A DNA stretch of 64,000 bases from the NCBI RefSeq assembly GCF_018140925.1, contig NZ_CP073315.1:558001-622000 (forward strand). Reading direction: 5' to 3'. A model generated the notes under the pieces. The model saw only the letters and a program-made list of their open reading frames with translations. It did no database searches and was not told the DNA's origin. The translations under genes and the position numbers were made by a program. Below, piece by piece: positions 28,290 to 36,889 of this stretch. Each line of letters begins with the position of its first letter. The stretch's first letter is position 1. The stretch comes from Psychrobacillus sp. INOP01. Lineage in GTDB: Bacteria; Bacillota; Bacilli; Bacillales_A; Planococcaceae.

Positions 28290-29066
28290 TTAATCAACCA
28301 TACGGTCGCTTCCGAAGAAGTCTTTGAACATTTGAACAGTAGTATCACGGTTCAATGCAGCGATAGAAGTTGTAAGTGGGATGCCTTTAGGACAAGCAAC
28401 AACACAGTTTTGTGCGTTACCACAGTTCGCAAGACCACCATCTCCCATAATTGTATTTAAACGTTCATCCTTGTTCATAGAACCAGTTGGATGTGCATTA
28501 AATAAACGTACTTGTGAAAGCGGTGCTGGTCCCATAAAGTTAGAACTACTGTTTACGTTTGGACAAGCTTCTAGACATACACCACAAGTCATACATTTAG
28601 ACAATTCATATGCCCATTGACGTTTGCGTTCTGGCATACGAGGTCCTTCTCCAAGATCGTATGAACCATCGATTGGAACCCATGCTTTTACTTTTTTCAA
28701 AGAATCGAACATGCGTGTACGGTCCACTTGAAGATCACGTACAACCGGGAATGTTTTCATTGGTGCTAATTGGATCGGTTGTGTCAATTGATCGATTAAT
28801 GCTGAACAAGATTGACGTGGACGACCATTGATCACCATTGAACACGCTCCACATACTTCTTCCAGGCAGTTCATATCCCAAGTTACAGGAGTTGTAGATT
28901 TACCATCTACATTTACCGGATTTTGACGAATTTCCATTAACGCCGAAATAACGTTCATATTCGGACGATAATTTACTTCGAATTTTTCCCAATATGGTGT
29001 AGATTCAGGAGTATCTTGACGTAAAATCTCAAATTTTACTTTTTTTGTTTCAGTCGCTGTTACCAT
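28290..29066 (-). CDS. sdhB: Succinate dehydrogenase iron-sulfur subunit
   Basis: 258 residues. N-terminal [2Fe-2S] ferredoxin domain with CLEEVCGACSMVINGRPRQSC; C-terminal domain with CMTCGVCLEACP ([4Fe-4S]) and CGNAQNCVVACPKGIP ([3Fe-4S]). It carries electrons from SdhA to the membrane subunit and menaquinone. Last gene of sdhCAB, 2 bp after sdhA. Confidence 0.98.
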   Translation of the reverse strand: MVTATETKKVKFEILRQDTPESTPYWEKFEVNYRPNMNVISALMEIRQNPVNVDGKSTTPVTWDMNCLEEVCGACSMVINGRPRQSCSALIDQLTQPIQLAPMKTFPVVRDLQVDRTRMFDSLKKVKAWVPIDGSYDLGEGPRMPERKRQWAYELSKCMTCGVCLEACPNVNSSSNFMGPAPLSQVRLFNAHPTGSMNKDERLNTIMGDGGLANCGNAQNCVVACPKGIPLTTSIAALNRDTTVQMFKDFFGSDRMVD

Positions 29067-29068
29067 TA

Positions 29069-30826
29069 TTAATTGTCCCCTTTCGCAGAGTAATCGCGTT
29101 TACGAGGTGCAATAAGAGATACGTCTACTTCATCATAATGGAAAACTGGAGCCCCTGTAGCTGGATCAAATTTCGCCATAGTTGTTTTCAAGAACTCTTC
29201 ATCATTACGTTCTGGGAAATCAGGTTTGTAATGCGCTCCACGGCTTTCATTACGATTAAGCGCACCTAATGTAATAACGCGTGCTAAATATAACATATTT
29301 TTAAGTTGGCGTGTAAATGATGCACCTTGGTTAGACCATTGTTGTGTATCATCCATATTTATATTTTCATATCGCTCAAGCAATTCTTGAATTTTCTTGT
29401 CAGTTGCTTCTAGTTTGTCATTATAACGAACAACAGTAACGTTATCCGTCATCCATTCACCTAGTTCTTTATGAAGCAAGTACGCATTTTCTGTACCCTT
29501 CATAGAAATAGTTTGATCCCATTTCTCTTGTTCTAACTTTAATTCTGCTTCAAATATAGAATCATCCAAATCGATTGCATGAGTTTTTAGTTCACTCATG
29601 TATTTAACTGCATTTGGACCTGCAACACTGCCGCCGAATACAGCTGAAAGCAATGAATTTGCGCCTAAACGGTTTGCGCCATGTTGAGAGTAATCACACT
29701 CACCTGCAGCAAATAAGCCCGGAATATTTGTCATTTGATCATCGTCAACCCAAAGACCGCCCATTGAGTAATGCACTGCTGGGAAGATTTTCATCGGTAC
29801 TTTACGAGGGTCATCACCAGTGAATTTCTCGTAAATTTCAATAATACCACCAAGTTTAACATCAAGTTCATGTGGATCTTTGTGCGAAAGATCAAGATAA
29901 ACCATATTTTCTCCGTTAATACCAAGTTTTTGGTTAACACATACATCAAAAATTTCACGTGTTGCAATATCACGTGGAACTAGGTTACCATATGCAGGAT
30001 ATTTTTCTTCTAGGAAATACCAAGGTTTGCCGTCTTTGTAAGTCCAAATACGACCACCTTCACCACGAGCAGATTCCGACATTAATCGTAATTTGTCGTC
30101 ACCAGGGATTGCTGTTGGGTGAATTTGGATAAATTCTCCGTTTGCATAATAAGCACCTTGTTGATATACGATTGAAGCAGCAGAACCAGTGTTAATAATA
30201 GAGTTAGTAGTTTTCCCGAAAATAATTCCAGGGCCACCAGTAGCCATAATAACAGCGTCTCCACGGAATGCACGAATTTCCATAGTTAGAAGGTTTTGTG
30301 CTTTAATACCACGACATACACCTTCGTTGTCTTTAATTATTCCAAGGAATTCCCATCCTTCGAATTTTGTAACTAGACCGTCTACTTCAAAACGACGAAC
30401 TTGCTCGTCCAGTGCATACAGAAGTTGTTGACCAGTTGTTGCACCAGCAAATGCTGTACGATGCATCAATGTTCCACCGAAGCGGCGGAAGTCTAATAAT
30501 CCTTCTGGAGTACGGTTGAACATAACACCCATACGGTCAAATAGACTAATTATTCCAGGTGCAGCATCTGCCATTGCTTTTACTGGTTTTTGATTTGCTA
30601 GGAAGTCCCCACCATATACAGTATCATCTAAATGTACTGCTGGAGAATCTCCTTCACCCTTTGTATTTACAGCTCCGTTAATACCGCCTTGTGCACAAAC
30701 AGAGTGTGAACGTTTTACAGGAACTACAGAAAATAGATCTACGTGCGTGCCATCCTCGGCAGCTTTCATTGTTGCCATTAAGCCAGCTAATCCACCGCCG
30801 ACAACAATCAGTTTACTTTTTGCCAT
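29069..30826 (-). CDS. sdhA: Succinate dehydrogenase flavoprotein subunit
   Basis: 585 residues from the ATG at 30826 (MAKSKLIVVGGGLAGL); the open frame reaches a TTG at 30844 that belongs to the ribosome-binding region (GAGGAGTGAG). FAD-binding GGGLAGLMA, covalent-FAD histidine region KRSHSVCAQGGINGAVN, and the catalytic arginine/histidine region SARGEGGRIW and HYSMGGLWVD. It oxidises succinate to fumarate in the TCA cycle. Confidence 0.98.
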   Translation of the reverse strand: MAKSKLIVVGGGLAGLMATMKAAEDGTHVDLFSVVPVKRSHSVCAQGGINGAVNTKGEGDSPAVHLDDTVYGGDFLANQKPVKAMADAAPGIISLFDRMGVMFNRTPEGLLDFRRFGGTLMHRTAFAGATTGQQLLYALDEQVRRFEVDGLVTKFEGWEFLGIIKDNEGVCRGIKAQNLLTMEIRAFRGDAVIMATGGPGIIFGKTTNSIINTGSAASIVYQQGAYYANGEFIQIHPTAIPGDDKLRLMSESARGEGGRIWTYKDGKPWYFLEEKYPAYGNLVPRDIATREIFDVCVNQKLGINGENMVYLDLSHKDPHELDVKLGGIIEIYEKFTGDDPRKVPMKIFPAVHYSMGGLWVDDDQMTNIPGLFAAGECDYSQHGANRLGANSLLSAVFGGSVAGPNAVKYMSELKTHAIDLDDSIFEAELKLEQEKWDQTISMKGTENAYLLHKELGEWMTDNVTVVRYNDKLEATDKKIQELLERYENINMDDTQQWSNQGASFTRQLKNMLYLARVITLGALNRNESRGAHYKPDFPERNDEEFLKTTMAKFDPATGAPVFHYDEVDVSLIAPRKRDYSAKGDN

Positions 30827-30875
30827 GTTATTCTCACTCCTCAATTTAATAGTAGTTGAACGTCTTTACAGTTTC

Positions 30876-31487
30876 TTAAACGAATGCTAGAAGAGCTTGT
30901 ACGCCAACTACAGATAACGCTAAGAAGATTATTAATGTTATATAAGTTGCAATTTGTTGCGATCTTGCAGATTGTGTAATACCCCAGCTAACTAAGAACG
31001 ACCAAATACCATTAGCTAAATGGAAAGTAGCTGAAATAACACCTACGATATAGAAACCTAACATCCATGGGTTAGATAAAATCTCTTCCATCATGTTAAA
31101 ATTAACTTCTTTTGCTCCAATAGCAGCTTGGAAGCGTGTTTCAAAAACATGCCAAGCGATAAATACAACTAAGAAAATGCCAGTAAAGCGTTGCAAAATA
31201 AATAAATAGTTTCTCAATGTACCAAAGTTCTTTGGATTATGTTTTGCAGTAAATGCAATATAAATTCCGTAAAATGCATGGAACATTAATGGTAAATAGA
31301 TCACAAAGATTTCTAAAAATAATTTAAAAGGTAAACTCTCCATGAAGTGAGTTGCACTATTAAATGCTTCTGGACCTCTCGTAGCAAAATGATTTACTAC
31401 TAAATGCTGCGTTAAAAACAGACCTACTGGAATAATTCCAAGTAAGGAATGCAGTCGACGCCAATAAAATTCGCGCTCGTTCGACAA
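30876..31487 (-). CDS. sdhC: Succinate dehydrogenase cytochrome b558 subunit
   Basis: 203 residues from a TTG at 31487 (SNEREFYWRRLHSLLG) with GAGGGGG 8 nt upstream; B. subtilis SdhC starts at the same place and has almost the same length. Five membrane helices with haem-ligand histidines in RRLHSLLGI, FLTQHLVVNHF, MFHAFYGIY, VFIAWHVFETR and ATFHLANGIW. It anchors SdhAB and reduces menaquinone using two b haems. First gene of the operon, behind a good sigma-A promoter and a leader of about 100 nt. Confidence 0.96.
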   Translation of the reverse strand: MSNEREFYWRRLHSLLGIIPVGLFLTQHLVVNHFATRGPEAFNSATHFMESLPFKLFLEIFVIYLPLMFHAFYGIYIAFTAKHNPKNFGTLRNYLFILQRFTGIFLVVFIAWHVFETRFQAAIGAKEVNFNMMEEILSNPWMLGFYIVGVISATFHLANGIWSFLVSWGITQSARSQQIATYITLIIFLALSVVGVQALLAFV

Positions 31488-31593
31488 AACAATTACCCCC
31501 TCAAATTTTCGACTGAAAGTTTGAATACTATCGCAAAAAAACAATTGTTAACAAAACTTTCACATCATCAAGTTACGTATTTATGACATATCC

Positions 31594-31622
31594 ATTGTAC
31601 TCTCATCAATTTGGAGCGTCAA
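31594..31622 (-). promoter_or_regulatory. Sigma-A promoter of sdhCAB
   Basis: Minus strand TTGACG (31617-31622), 17-nt spacer, TACAAT (31594-31599). The B. subtilis sdh promoter has a similar -35. A plus-strand terminator-like hairpin begins directly upstream at 31621. Confidence 0.75.
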
Positions 31623-31664
31623 GGTATCTTTCTGGAATTTCAATTGGATTCCTATACCTTTTTT
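31621..31664 (+). terminator. Orphan plus-strand terminator upstream of the sdh promoter
   Basis: AAGGTAT ... GGAAT TTCAATTGG ATTCC ... ATACCTTTTTT. There is no plus-strand gene upstream to terminate: the neighbour is the divergent sdhC. It may insulate sdh from yslB, terminate antisense transcription, or act as a DNA site. Confidence 0.6.
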
Positions 31665-31771
31665 GGATAATAATTTGTTTAATTAATCACAAACTATTCA
31701 GGTCCCCATTCCTAATTTTTTTGTGATAAAATAAATATGCAATGATGATTTTTGGAAAGAAGGGCTGCTAC

Positions 31772-32185
31772 TTGAATGAAAAGGAACATTCACATGTAAC
31801 TTCCTTTGGATATGAGTTAATAAGAGACCACGTGCTTACTTCTATTCTCGGAAAACATGAAAAAGATATATTATATTGGGCTGGGAAAGATTTAGCTCGC
31901 AAATTCCCCCTTTATTCAATGGATGAAGCCGTCACGTTTTTCAATGAAGCTGGATGGGGCACTTTACATTTAGAAAAAACTACAAAAGATTCAGCTTTCT
32001 ATACGTTAAGTACATATAATCTACCTCAGAGTGGACAAAGTAGAAGTCATCGATTAGAAGCAGGTTTTTTAGCTGAACAACAACAAAAGCTTACTGGCTA
32101 TTTAACCGAATGTTATGACGAGGAAGTTAAAAAGAACGGATTAGTCTCTTTACAAATAAAATGGGATTCTAAAACTAAAGGGTAG
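31772..32185 (+). CDS. yslB: YslB family protein (DUF2507)
   Basis: 137 residues from a TTG at 31772, with AAGAAGGG 7 nt upstream; the open frame extends ten codons further without a better site. Family pattern: YELIRDHVLTSILGKHEKDI, LYWAGKDLARKFPL, FFNEAGWGTLHL, and HRLEAGFLAEQQQKLTGYL, all aligning with B. subtilis YslB. The fold is related to heme-NO-binding/4VR domains, but no function is established. It lies divergent from sdhC and convergent to lysC, as in B. subtilis. Confidence 0.88.
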   Translation: MNEKEHSHVTSFGYELIRDHVLTSILGKHEKDILYWAGKDLARKFPLYSMDEAVTFFNEAGWGTLHLEKTTKDSAFYTLSTYNLPQSGQSRSHRLEAGFLAEQQQKLTGYLTECYDEEVKKNGLVSLQIKWDSKTKG

Positions 32186-32258
32186 CAGGTTAGTCAATTT
32201 TTGACTTTTCCTGTCACCCTTTTTCAAAAGATTAGCGTATATAAAAATGTTCTTCAAG

Positions 32259-32420
32259 ATTTCTAATATTTGTAGAAGGGCGACGGACAGGCAACCGCCA
32301 TAAGATTACCTAGAAAATAAGGCTGGTCGTGACGCAGTCACGACCAGCCTTATTAAAAATCAAACGGTAATCCTATAGCAAAACGTCTGTCCTAAGCACT
32401 TCTAAAACGATAGAAACAGG
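32259..32420. repeat. Repeat family R1, copy A
   Basis: On the minus strand: CCTGTTTCTATCGTTTTAGA, GGACAGACGTTTTGCTATAG, a near-perfect central palindrome AATAAGGCTGGTCGTGACTG / CGTCACGACCAGCCTTATT, then GGTAATCTTATGGCGG, CTGTCCGTCGCCC, ACAAATATTAGAAAT. Arms match the copy at 47286 but the palindrome is wholly different. It lies in the convergent gap yslB-lysC. Confidence 0.8.
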
Positions 32421-32432
32421 ATTTTGACATAA

Positions 32433-32463
32433 AAGGACCGGGCCTCTTTTTTGCCCGGTTTTT
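32433..32463. terminator. Bidirectional hairpin at the lysC 3' side
   Basis: ACCGGGCCTCTTTTTTGCCCGGTTTTTATT on the plus strand; about 22 bp after the lysC stop on the minus strand. It is part of the conserved left flank of R1 (compare 18691 and 47250). Confidence 0.75.
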
Positions 32464-32485
32464 ATTAACAATTAAGAAAAAATGT

Positions 32486-33715
32486 TTAAACTGATTGATG
32501 AGTTAACGCAAGATCGAACTCGTCATGCAAGGCATTAGCAGCATCAATCATATGTTGCTGAGGTACAACAACTGACACTTTTATCTCAGATGTACTTACC
32601 ATCTTCACAGGAATATTCTCTGTTCTAAGTCGATCAAACATTTGAGCTGCAACACCTGGGTTCGATACCATACCAGAACCTACAATAGAAACCTTTGAAA
32701 GTCCTACTTCAAAATCTGCGAAGGTAAAGCCAAGCTCTTGTTTATGTGTTTCTAAAACTGTAATCGCTTCAGCAAGAGATTCCTTTTTAATAGAAAAAGA
32801 AACTGCTGGCTTCACTCCATCAACTATCGACTGAACAATTATATCCACGTTTATATGATTTGCAGCTAGAGTTGTGAAAATAGAAGCTAATGAGCCATTA
32901 AATGGCACCTCATATTCTATAGTTAATCGAACGATATCGGATTCAAACGCTACCCCACGAACTACTAAATTATTTTCCACATCTACTTCCTCCTTCAAAA
33001 TCGTTCCTTCTCCATCTTTATAGCTTGGACGTACTCGTAATGGTACCTTATAGTTTTTAGCAAATTCAACAGCACGCGGATGTAATACTCCTGCGCCTAA
33101 ATTAGCTAGTTCTAGCATTTCGTCATATTCAAGTTGTTCAAGTTTCCGAGCATTCTCAATATAACGCGGATCTGATGTATAAATACCATCAACATCCGTA
33201 TAAATATCGCAAATTTCCGCTCCGATAGAAGCAGCAATAGCTACAGCAGTTGTATCAGATCCCCCTCTGCCAAGGGTCGTAATCTCTCCTGCTTCTGATA
33301 TTCCCTGGAAGCCTGCTACAATAACTACTTTATTTGTGGCAAGTAGACCGTCAATTTTAGAAGGGTCCAGTTTTAGTACCTTTGCATTTCTATGTACATT
33401 ATCTGTTATGAGACCTGCCTGAGCCCCTGTTAGAGAGATCGCATCTATCCCAATTGCATTTAACTTAATAGCTAGTAAAGCCATAGTAACTTGCTCTCCA
33501 TTAGATAATAGCATGTCCATTTCACGTTTTGATGGTGATTCCGCTAATCCGAAAGCAAGGTTTGATAATTCATCCGTTGTTTTACCCATTGCAGATACAA
33601 CAACGACAATATTATGACCTTTTTCTTTTTCCAGTTTCACTCGATTCGCAACATTTGCAATTTTTTCTGTTGATTCAACTGAAGTACCGCCAAACTTCAT
33701 TACAATTTTAGTCAT
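32486..33715 (-). CDS. lysC: Aspartate kinase, lysine-sensitive type
   Basis: 409 residues from the ATG at 33715, with GGGAG 9 nt upstream. Kinase domain: VMKFGGTSVES, TLGRGGSDTTAVAIAA, SDPRYIENARKLEQLEYDEM. Two C-terminal ACT domains start near residue 265 (VRLTIEYEVPFNGSLASIFT and KVSIVGSGMVSNPGVAAQMF). It phosphorylates aspartate toward lysine, diaminopimelate (peptidoglycan, dipicolinate), threonine and methionine. A lysine riboswitch in the leader and a 180-nt extra structured segment control it. Confidence 0.97.
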   Translation of the reverse strand: MTKIVMKFGGTSVESTEKIANVANRVKLEKEKGHNIVVVVSAMGKTTDELSNLAFGLAESPSKREMDMLLSNGEQVTMALLAIKLNAIGIDAISLTGAQAGLITDNVHRNAKVLKLDPSKIDGLLATNKVVIVAGFQGISEAGEITTLGRGGSDTTAVAIAASIGAEICDIYTDVDGIYTSDPRYIENARKLEQLEYDEMLELANLGAGVLHPRAVEFAKNYKVPLRVRPSYKDGEGTILKEEVDVENNLVVRGVAFESDIVRLTIEYEVPFNGSLASIFTTLAANHINVDIIVQSIVDGVKPAVSFSIKKESLAEAITVLETHKQELGFTFADFEVGLSKVSIVGSGMVSNPGVAAQMFDRLRTENIPVKMVSTSEIKVSVVVPQQHMIDAANALHDEFDLALTHQSV

Positions 33716-33739
33716 GAACATCCGCTCCCTTTTTTAACG

Positions 33740-33880
33740 CGCTTTAACGCGCAGTAAGACTCCCACTTTAACGACTCCATCAGTGCACAATAGACTTAGT
33801 GGGAGAATAACTGCCCGTAAAAGCCCGAATGGTTCAACTAACAATTAGTTAGGGATGAAGAACCCCCCCACTGATTGTCG
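33740..33880 (-). repeat. Structured leader segment between the lysine riboswitch and lysC
   Basis: Minus strand: GGGGGGTTCTTCATCCC, TAACTAATTGTTAG (palindrome), a stem CGGGCTTTTACGGGC, then CTCCCACTAAG ... AGTGGGAG (33760-33805) and GCGCGTTAAAGCGCG. Such nested hairpins do not belong to an L-box. From recollection they look like intergenic repeat remnants seen in other Bacilli, possibly ends of a transposon. No ORF is supported. Confidence 0.55.
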
Positions 33881-33899
33881 TTTCTCTTTACCTGAAAGG

Positions 33900-34142
33900 A
33901 TCAAAAAATGCTTTCCACATATTGTGAAAAGCATTGTCTCATACACGGTCCAAAAAATCTGCCCATGTGAGATAGCCCTCCAGAATATAAATTCTGACAA
34001 TTCTACATCTATTAAATGCAGAACCAACAATAGAATAGGAAAAGCTATTCTATGTTTCGGCGAAAGACCCTTTCCTCAGCTATTCTAGGAACTTTCCTTC
34101 CTCCTGCTGAGTACTGATGTCTAATCGCACCTCTATCTTCAC
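33900..34142 (-). promoter_or_regulatory. Lysine riboswitch (L box) with terminator
   Basis: Minus strand: P1 5' side GTGAAGATAG at 34133-34142 pairs with CTATCTCAC at 33967-33975. Conserved L-box pieces: AGAGGTGCGA, GGAAGGAAAGTTCC, GAGGAAAGGGTCTTTCGCCG. It is followed by the terminator AATGCTTTTCAC / GTGGAAAGCATTTTTT (33903-33935). Lysine binding is known to favour termination ahead of lysC. A possible -10 TATAAT lies upstream at 34163-34168. Confidence 0.95.
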
Positions 34143-34167
34143 TTAAAATCAGTGAATATTAAATTAT

Positions 34168-34345
34168 ACTTCGGCGTAATTGCATCCAAATTTTAAATTG
34201 CGTTTTGGCCTACGTGATGCAGGTCAGGTAGCCTTTTTCGCATAAATGCGACTTACTTAGGCTAATACCCTTTAAAACTCTCTTCAAAATCTGTAACATT
34301 TGCCAGAGACTTAAATTGAACCAGCAGTTTTTATTTGCATATTTG
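34168..34345 (-). repeat. Repeat family R2, copy 1 (possible structured RNA)
   Basis: Minus strand order: GGGTATTAGCCTAAG, hairpin CGCATTTATGCG, GGCTACCTGACC, hairpin CCTGC-ATCAC-GTAGG, CC, GCAATTTAAAATTTGGATGC, AATTACGCCGAAG. It lies between the uvrC stop and the lysC promoter. Other copies are at 40164 and 47511. Confidence 0.75.
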
Positions 34346-34395
34346 CAATATTCTTGTACTGATTCAAGTTAAATTCATTCAAATATAGCATATGA

Positions 34396-36186
34396 TTATT
34401 CAGAAGACAATACATTTTTCTGAAAATGATTAACCATAATCTCTGCTTGCTTACTTGGAAGACCCGCTTCCATAAACTCCTCTTTACTAGCTGCTTGTAT
34501 TTTCTTTAAGGAACCAAAATGCTTTAATAATAACTTTTTCCGCTGAGGCCCGATACCTTCTATACCATCTAGCGAAGATGCAATAGTATGCTTTCCTCGC
34601 TGCTGCCTATGGAAAGTTATAGCAAAACGATGGACTTCATCTTGAATACGTTGTAGCAAATAAAAACCTTCACTAGTCCGCTTCATCGGTATTAGCTCCA
34701 AAGGGTCTCCGTAAATAAGCTGGGAAGTTTGATGCTTGCCATCCTTTGCAAGACCTGCAATTGGAATATCTAGCCCTAGTTCATCCTCTATAATTTCGCG
34801 TGCAGCTTCAATTTGCCCTTTTCCCCCATCAATAATTATTAAATCAGGTAGCGGCAAATTTTCCTTAAGTACTCTAGTATATCTTCTACGTACAACTTCA
34901 CGCATCGCTCCGTAATCATCATGTTTTGCTGCAGTTTTTGTTTTATATTTACGATAATCCTTTTTACTGGCCCTGCCATCAATAAAAACAACCATTGCTG
35001 ATACTGCATCAGTCCCATGAATATGCGAGTTATCAAAAGCTTCAATACGCATAGGCGGTGCAATCCCCATTGAATCACCAAGCTGCTCAACTGCTCCTAT
35101 CGTCCGTTCCTCTTGTCTTTCGATTAAATGGAATTTCTCCGTAAGAGCTATTTGGGCATTTTTTTCTGCTAATTTTACTAAATTTTTCTTCGTCCCTTTT
35201 TGCGGAACGAAAACCTTCATTTCTAAAAGCTTTGAAGCCAAGTCGATATCCGTACTTGTAGGAACATAAATTTCTTTTGGTTTAATATGTTCCGACTTCG
35301 CATAAAATTGACCTAAAAATGTTATAAACTCCTCTTCAGGATCCCGGAAAATAGGAAACAGCGAAACGTCTCTTTCAATAAGCTTCCCTTGTCGTATAAA
35401 GAATACTTGAACGCACATCCAACCTTTATCTACATGGAAACCAAAAATATCTCTGCTTGTGAAATCATTCATCGTCATTTTTTGTTTTTCCATTACTAGT
35501 TCGATATGTGAAATTTGATCGCGATACTCTTTTGCTCGTTCAAATTCAAGTGCTTCTGCAGCTGAATTCATTTTCGCAACCAATTCTTTTTTCACTTGAG
35601 TATGCCCACCATTCAAGAAACTTATAATTTCATGAATAATTGCATCATAAGCATTCTCTTCAATTTTTTTCACACAGGGAGCTAAACATTGTCCCATATG
35701 GTAGTATAGACAAACTCTATTTGGCATCTTTTGACATTTTCGAAGTGGATACAAACGATCAAGAAGTTTTTTCGTTTCATGAGCCGCATGAGAATTTGGA
35801 TAAGGTCCAAAGTATTTCCCCTTATCTTTTTTTACCTGTCTTGTAATGATCAGTCGGGGATCTTTTTCAGCAGTAATTTTAATATATGGATACGTTTTAT
35901 CATCTTTTAACATAATATTATATTTTGGATCATGCTTTTTAATAAGATGGAGCTCTAGTATTAAAGCTTCCAGTTCAGATGAAGTTACGATATATTCAAA
36001 GTCAACAATTTCTTGCACTAATCGGAGCGTTTTTCCATCGTGAGCTCCTTTGAAATAAGAGCGCACCCGATTTTTTAATATCTTTGCTTTGCCGACATAG
36101 ATAATAGTTCCTTGTCGGTCTTTCATTAAGTAACATCCTGGCTCATCTGGAAGGATAGCACATTTTTGTTCTATTAAATCATTCAT
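34396..36186 (-). CDS. uvrC: Excinuclease ABC subunit C
   Basis: 596 residues. N-terminal GIY-YIG nuclease ([19 protein letters not shown], residues 17-35), UVR domain ([20 protein letters not shown], about 206-225), RNase H-like C-terminal nuclease ([31 protein letters not shown]), and a helix-hairpin-helix tail ([20 protein letters not shown]). It cuts on both sides of lesions with UvrAB. Downstream of trxA as in B. subtilis, separated by a terminator. No LexA box was seen upstream. Confidence 0.98.
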   Translation of the reverse strand: MNDLIEQKCAILPDEPGCYLMKDRQGTIIYVGKAKILKNRVRSYFKGAHDGKTLRLVQEIVDFEYIVTSSELEALILELHLIKKHDPKYNIMLKDDKTYPYIKITAEKDPRLIITRQVKKDKGKYFGPYPNSHAAHETKKLLDRLYPLRKCQKMPNRVCLYYHMGQCLAPCVKKIEENAYDAIIHEIISFLNGGHTQVKKELVAKMNSAAEALEFERAKEYRDQISHIELVMEKQKMTMNDFTSRDIFGFHVDKGWMCVQVFFIRQGKLIERDVSLFPIFRDPEEEFITFLGQFYAKSEHIKPKEIYVPTSTDIDLASKLLEMKVFVPQKGTKKNLVKLAEKNAQIALTEKFHLIERQEERTIGAVEQLGDSMGIAPPMRIEAFDNSHIHGTDAVSAMVVFIDGRASKKDYRKYKTKTAAKHDDYGAMREVVRRRYTRVLKENLPLPDLIIIDGGKGQIEAAREIIEDELGLDIPIAGLAKDGKHQTSQLIYGDPLELIPMKRTSEGFYLLQRIQDEVHRFAITFHRQQRGKHTIASSLDGIEGIGPQRKKLLLKHFGSLKKIQAASKEEFMEAGLPSKQAEIMVNHFQKNVLSSE

Positions 36187-36193
36187 ATTATCA

Positions 36194-36232
36194 CCCGTTT
36201 AAAAAAACCGGGCACTAAGAGCACCCGGTTTT
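36194..36232 (-). terminator. Terminator of trxA
   Basis: Minus strand AAAACCGGGTGCTC / GTGCCCGGTTTTTTT, directly after the trxA stop and just before uvrC. Confidence 0.88.
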
Positions 36233-36235
36233 ATA

Positions 36236-36550
36236 TTATGCGTTTTTTTCTACAAATTGGACTAATGCTTCTTTTGGTTGGAACCCTACTGCCTTATCTA
36301 CTGGTTGCCCATCTTTAAATAATACTAGTGTTGGGATAGACATAATACCAAATTGACTTGCAGTCGCTTGGTTTTCATCAACGTCTACTTTTACGATTTT
36401 AACTTTGTCGCTCATTTCAGCGTCCATTTCTTCTAATACAGGAGCAATCATTTTACAAGGTCCGCACCATGTTGCCCAAAAATCTACTAATACTAATCCT
36501 TCTTCTATTTCTGAATTAAAAGTTTGATCTGTTCCGTGAACTATTGCCAT
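36236..36550 (-). CDS. trxA: Thioredoxin
   Basis: 104 residues, family length. Active-site W28-C-G-P-C32 in [11 protein letters not shown], cis-proline in [11 protein letters not shown]. It reduces disulfides of ribonucleotide reductase, methionine sulfoxide reductases and others. AAAGGAGG precedes the ATG. An extended -10 TGTTATAAT lies about 25 bp upstream on the minus strand. Confidence 0.97.
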   Translation of the reverse strand: MAIVHGTDQTFNSEIEEGLVLVDFWATWCGPCKMIAPVLEEMDAEMSDKVKIVKVDVDENQATASQFGIMSIPTLVLFKDGQPVDKAVGFQPKEALVQFVEKNA

Positions 36551-36656
36551 ATTAAAATTCCTCCTTTGTCTACTATGTAATGATTATAACAGACAGAAAT
36601 ATCAACATCTACATATTAGCTTGAAAGAGAAAAGTCCAACCCCTTCAATGAAAGAT

Positions 36657-36761
36657 CTGTCTCGAATCGTTTTAGGGTGACTTTGGTCAAACTAATGCTA
36701 CATCATTTCGAGAATCTTAAATGATGGGTCGTGACCCTCGAAAAAAGTCTGCAAGAAACTG
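36657..36761. repeat. Repeat family R1, short copy D
   Basis: Plus strand: CTGTCTCGAATCGTTTTAGG, GTGACTTTGGTC, ACTAATGCTA, core hairpin CATCATTTCGAGAATCTTAA / ATGATG, then CGTGACCCTCGAAAAAAGTC and GAAACTG. The ends align with the R1 arms (CTGTTTCTATCGTTTTAG ... CGTCACCCTCCTACAAACTC ... GAAACAG). The core is different again and shorter. It lies in the 340-bp gap trxA-etfA. Confidence 0.6.
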
Positions 36762-36844
36762 AATTCAGTAGTGATATTTATTTCTAATAAATCAGTAACA
36801 AAATGTACTTAGCTCGATAATCCATATGCTTTATATCAAAAGAT

Positions 36845-36882
36845 GAGACTGTCCAAAATATTGTACTTTTGGACAGCCTCCT
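36845..36882 (-). terminator. Terminator-like hairpin after etfA
   Basis: Minus strand GGCTGTCCAAAA gtacaat ATTTTGGACAGTCTC, 8 bp after the etfA stop. The T tract is poor (CATCTTTT). Confidence 0.7.
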
Positions 36883-36889
36883 TCAATTA

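Noticed and set aside
29791-30273. Several 60-80 codon ORFs within sdhA
   Set aside because: Out-of-frame shadows of a strongly conserved gene.
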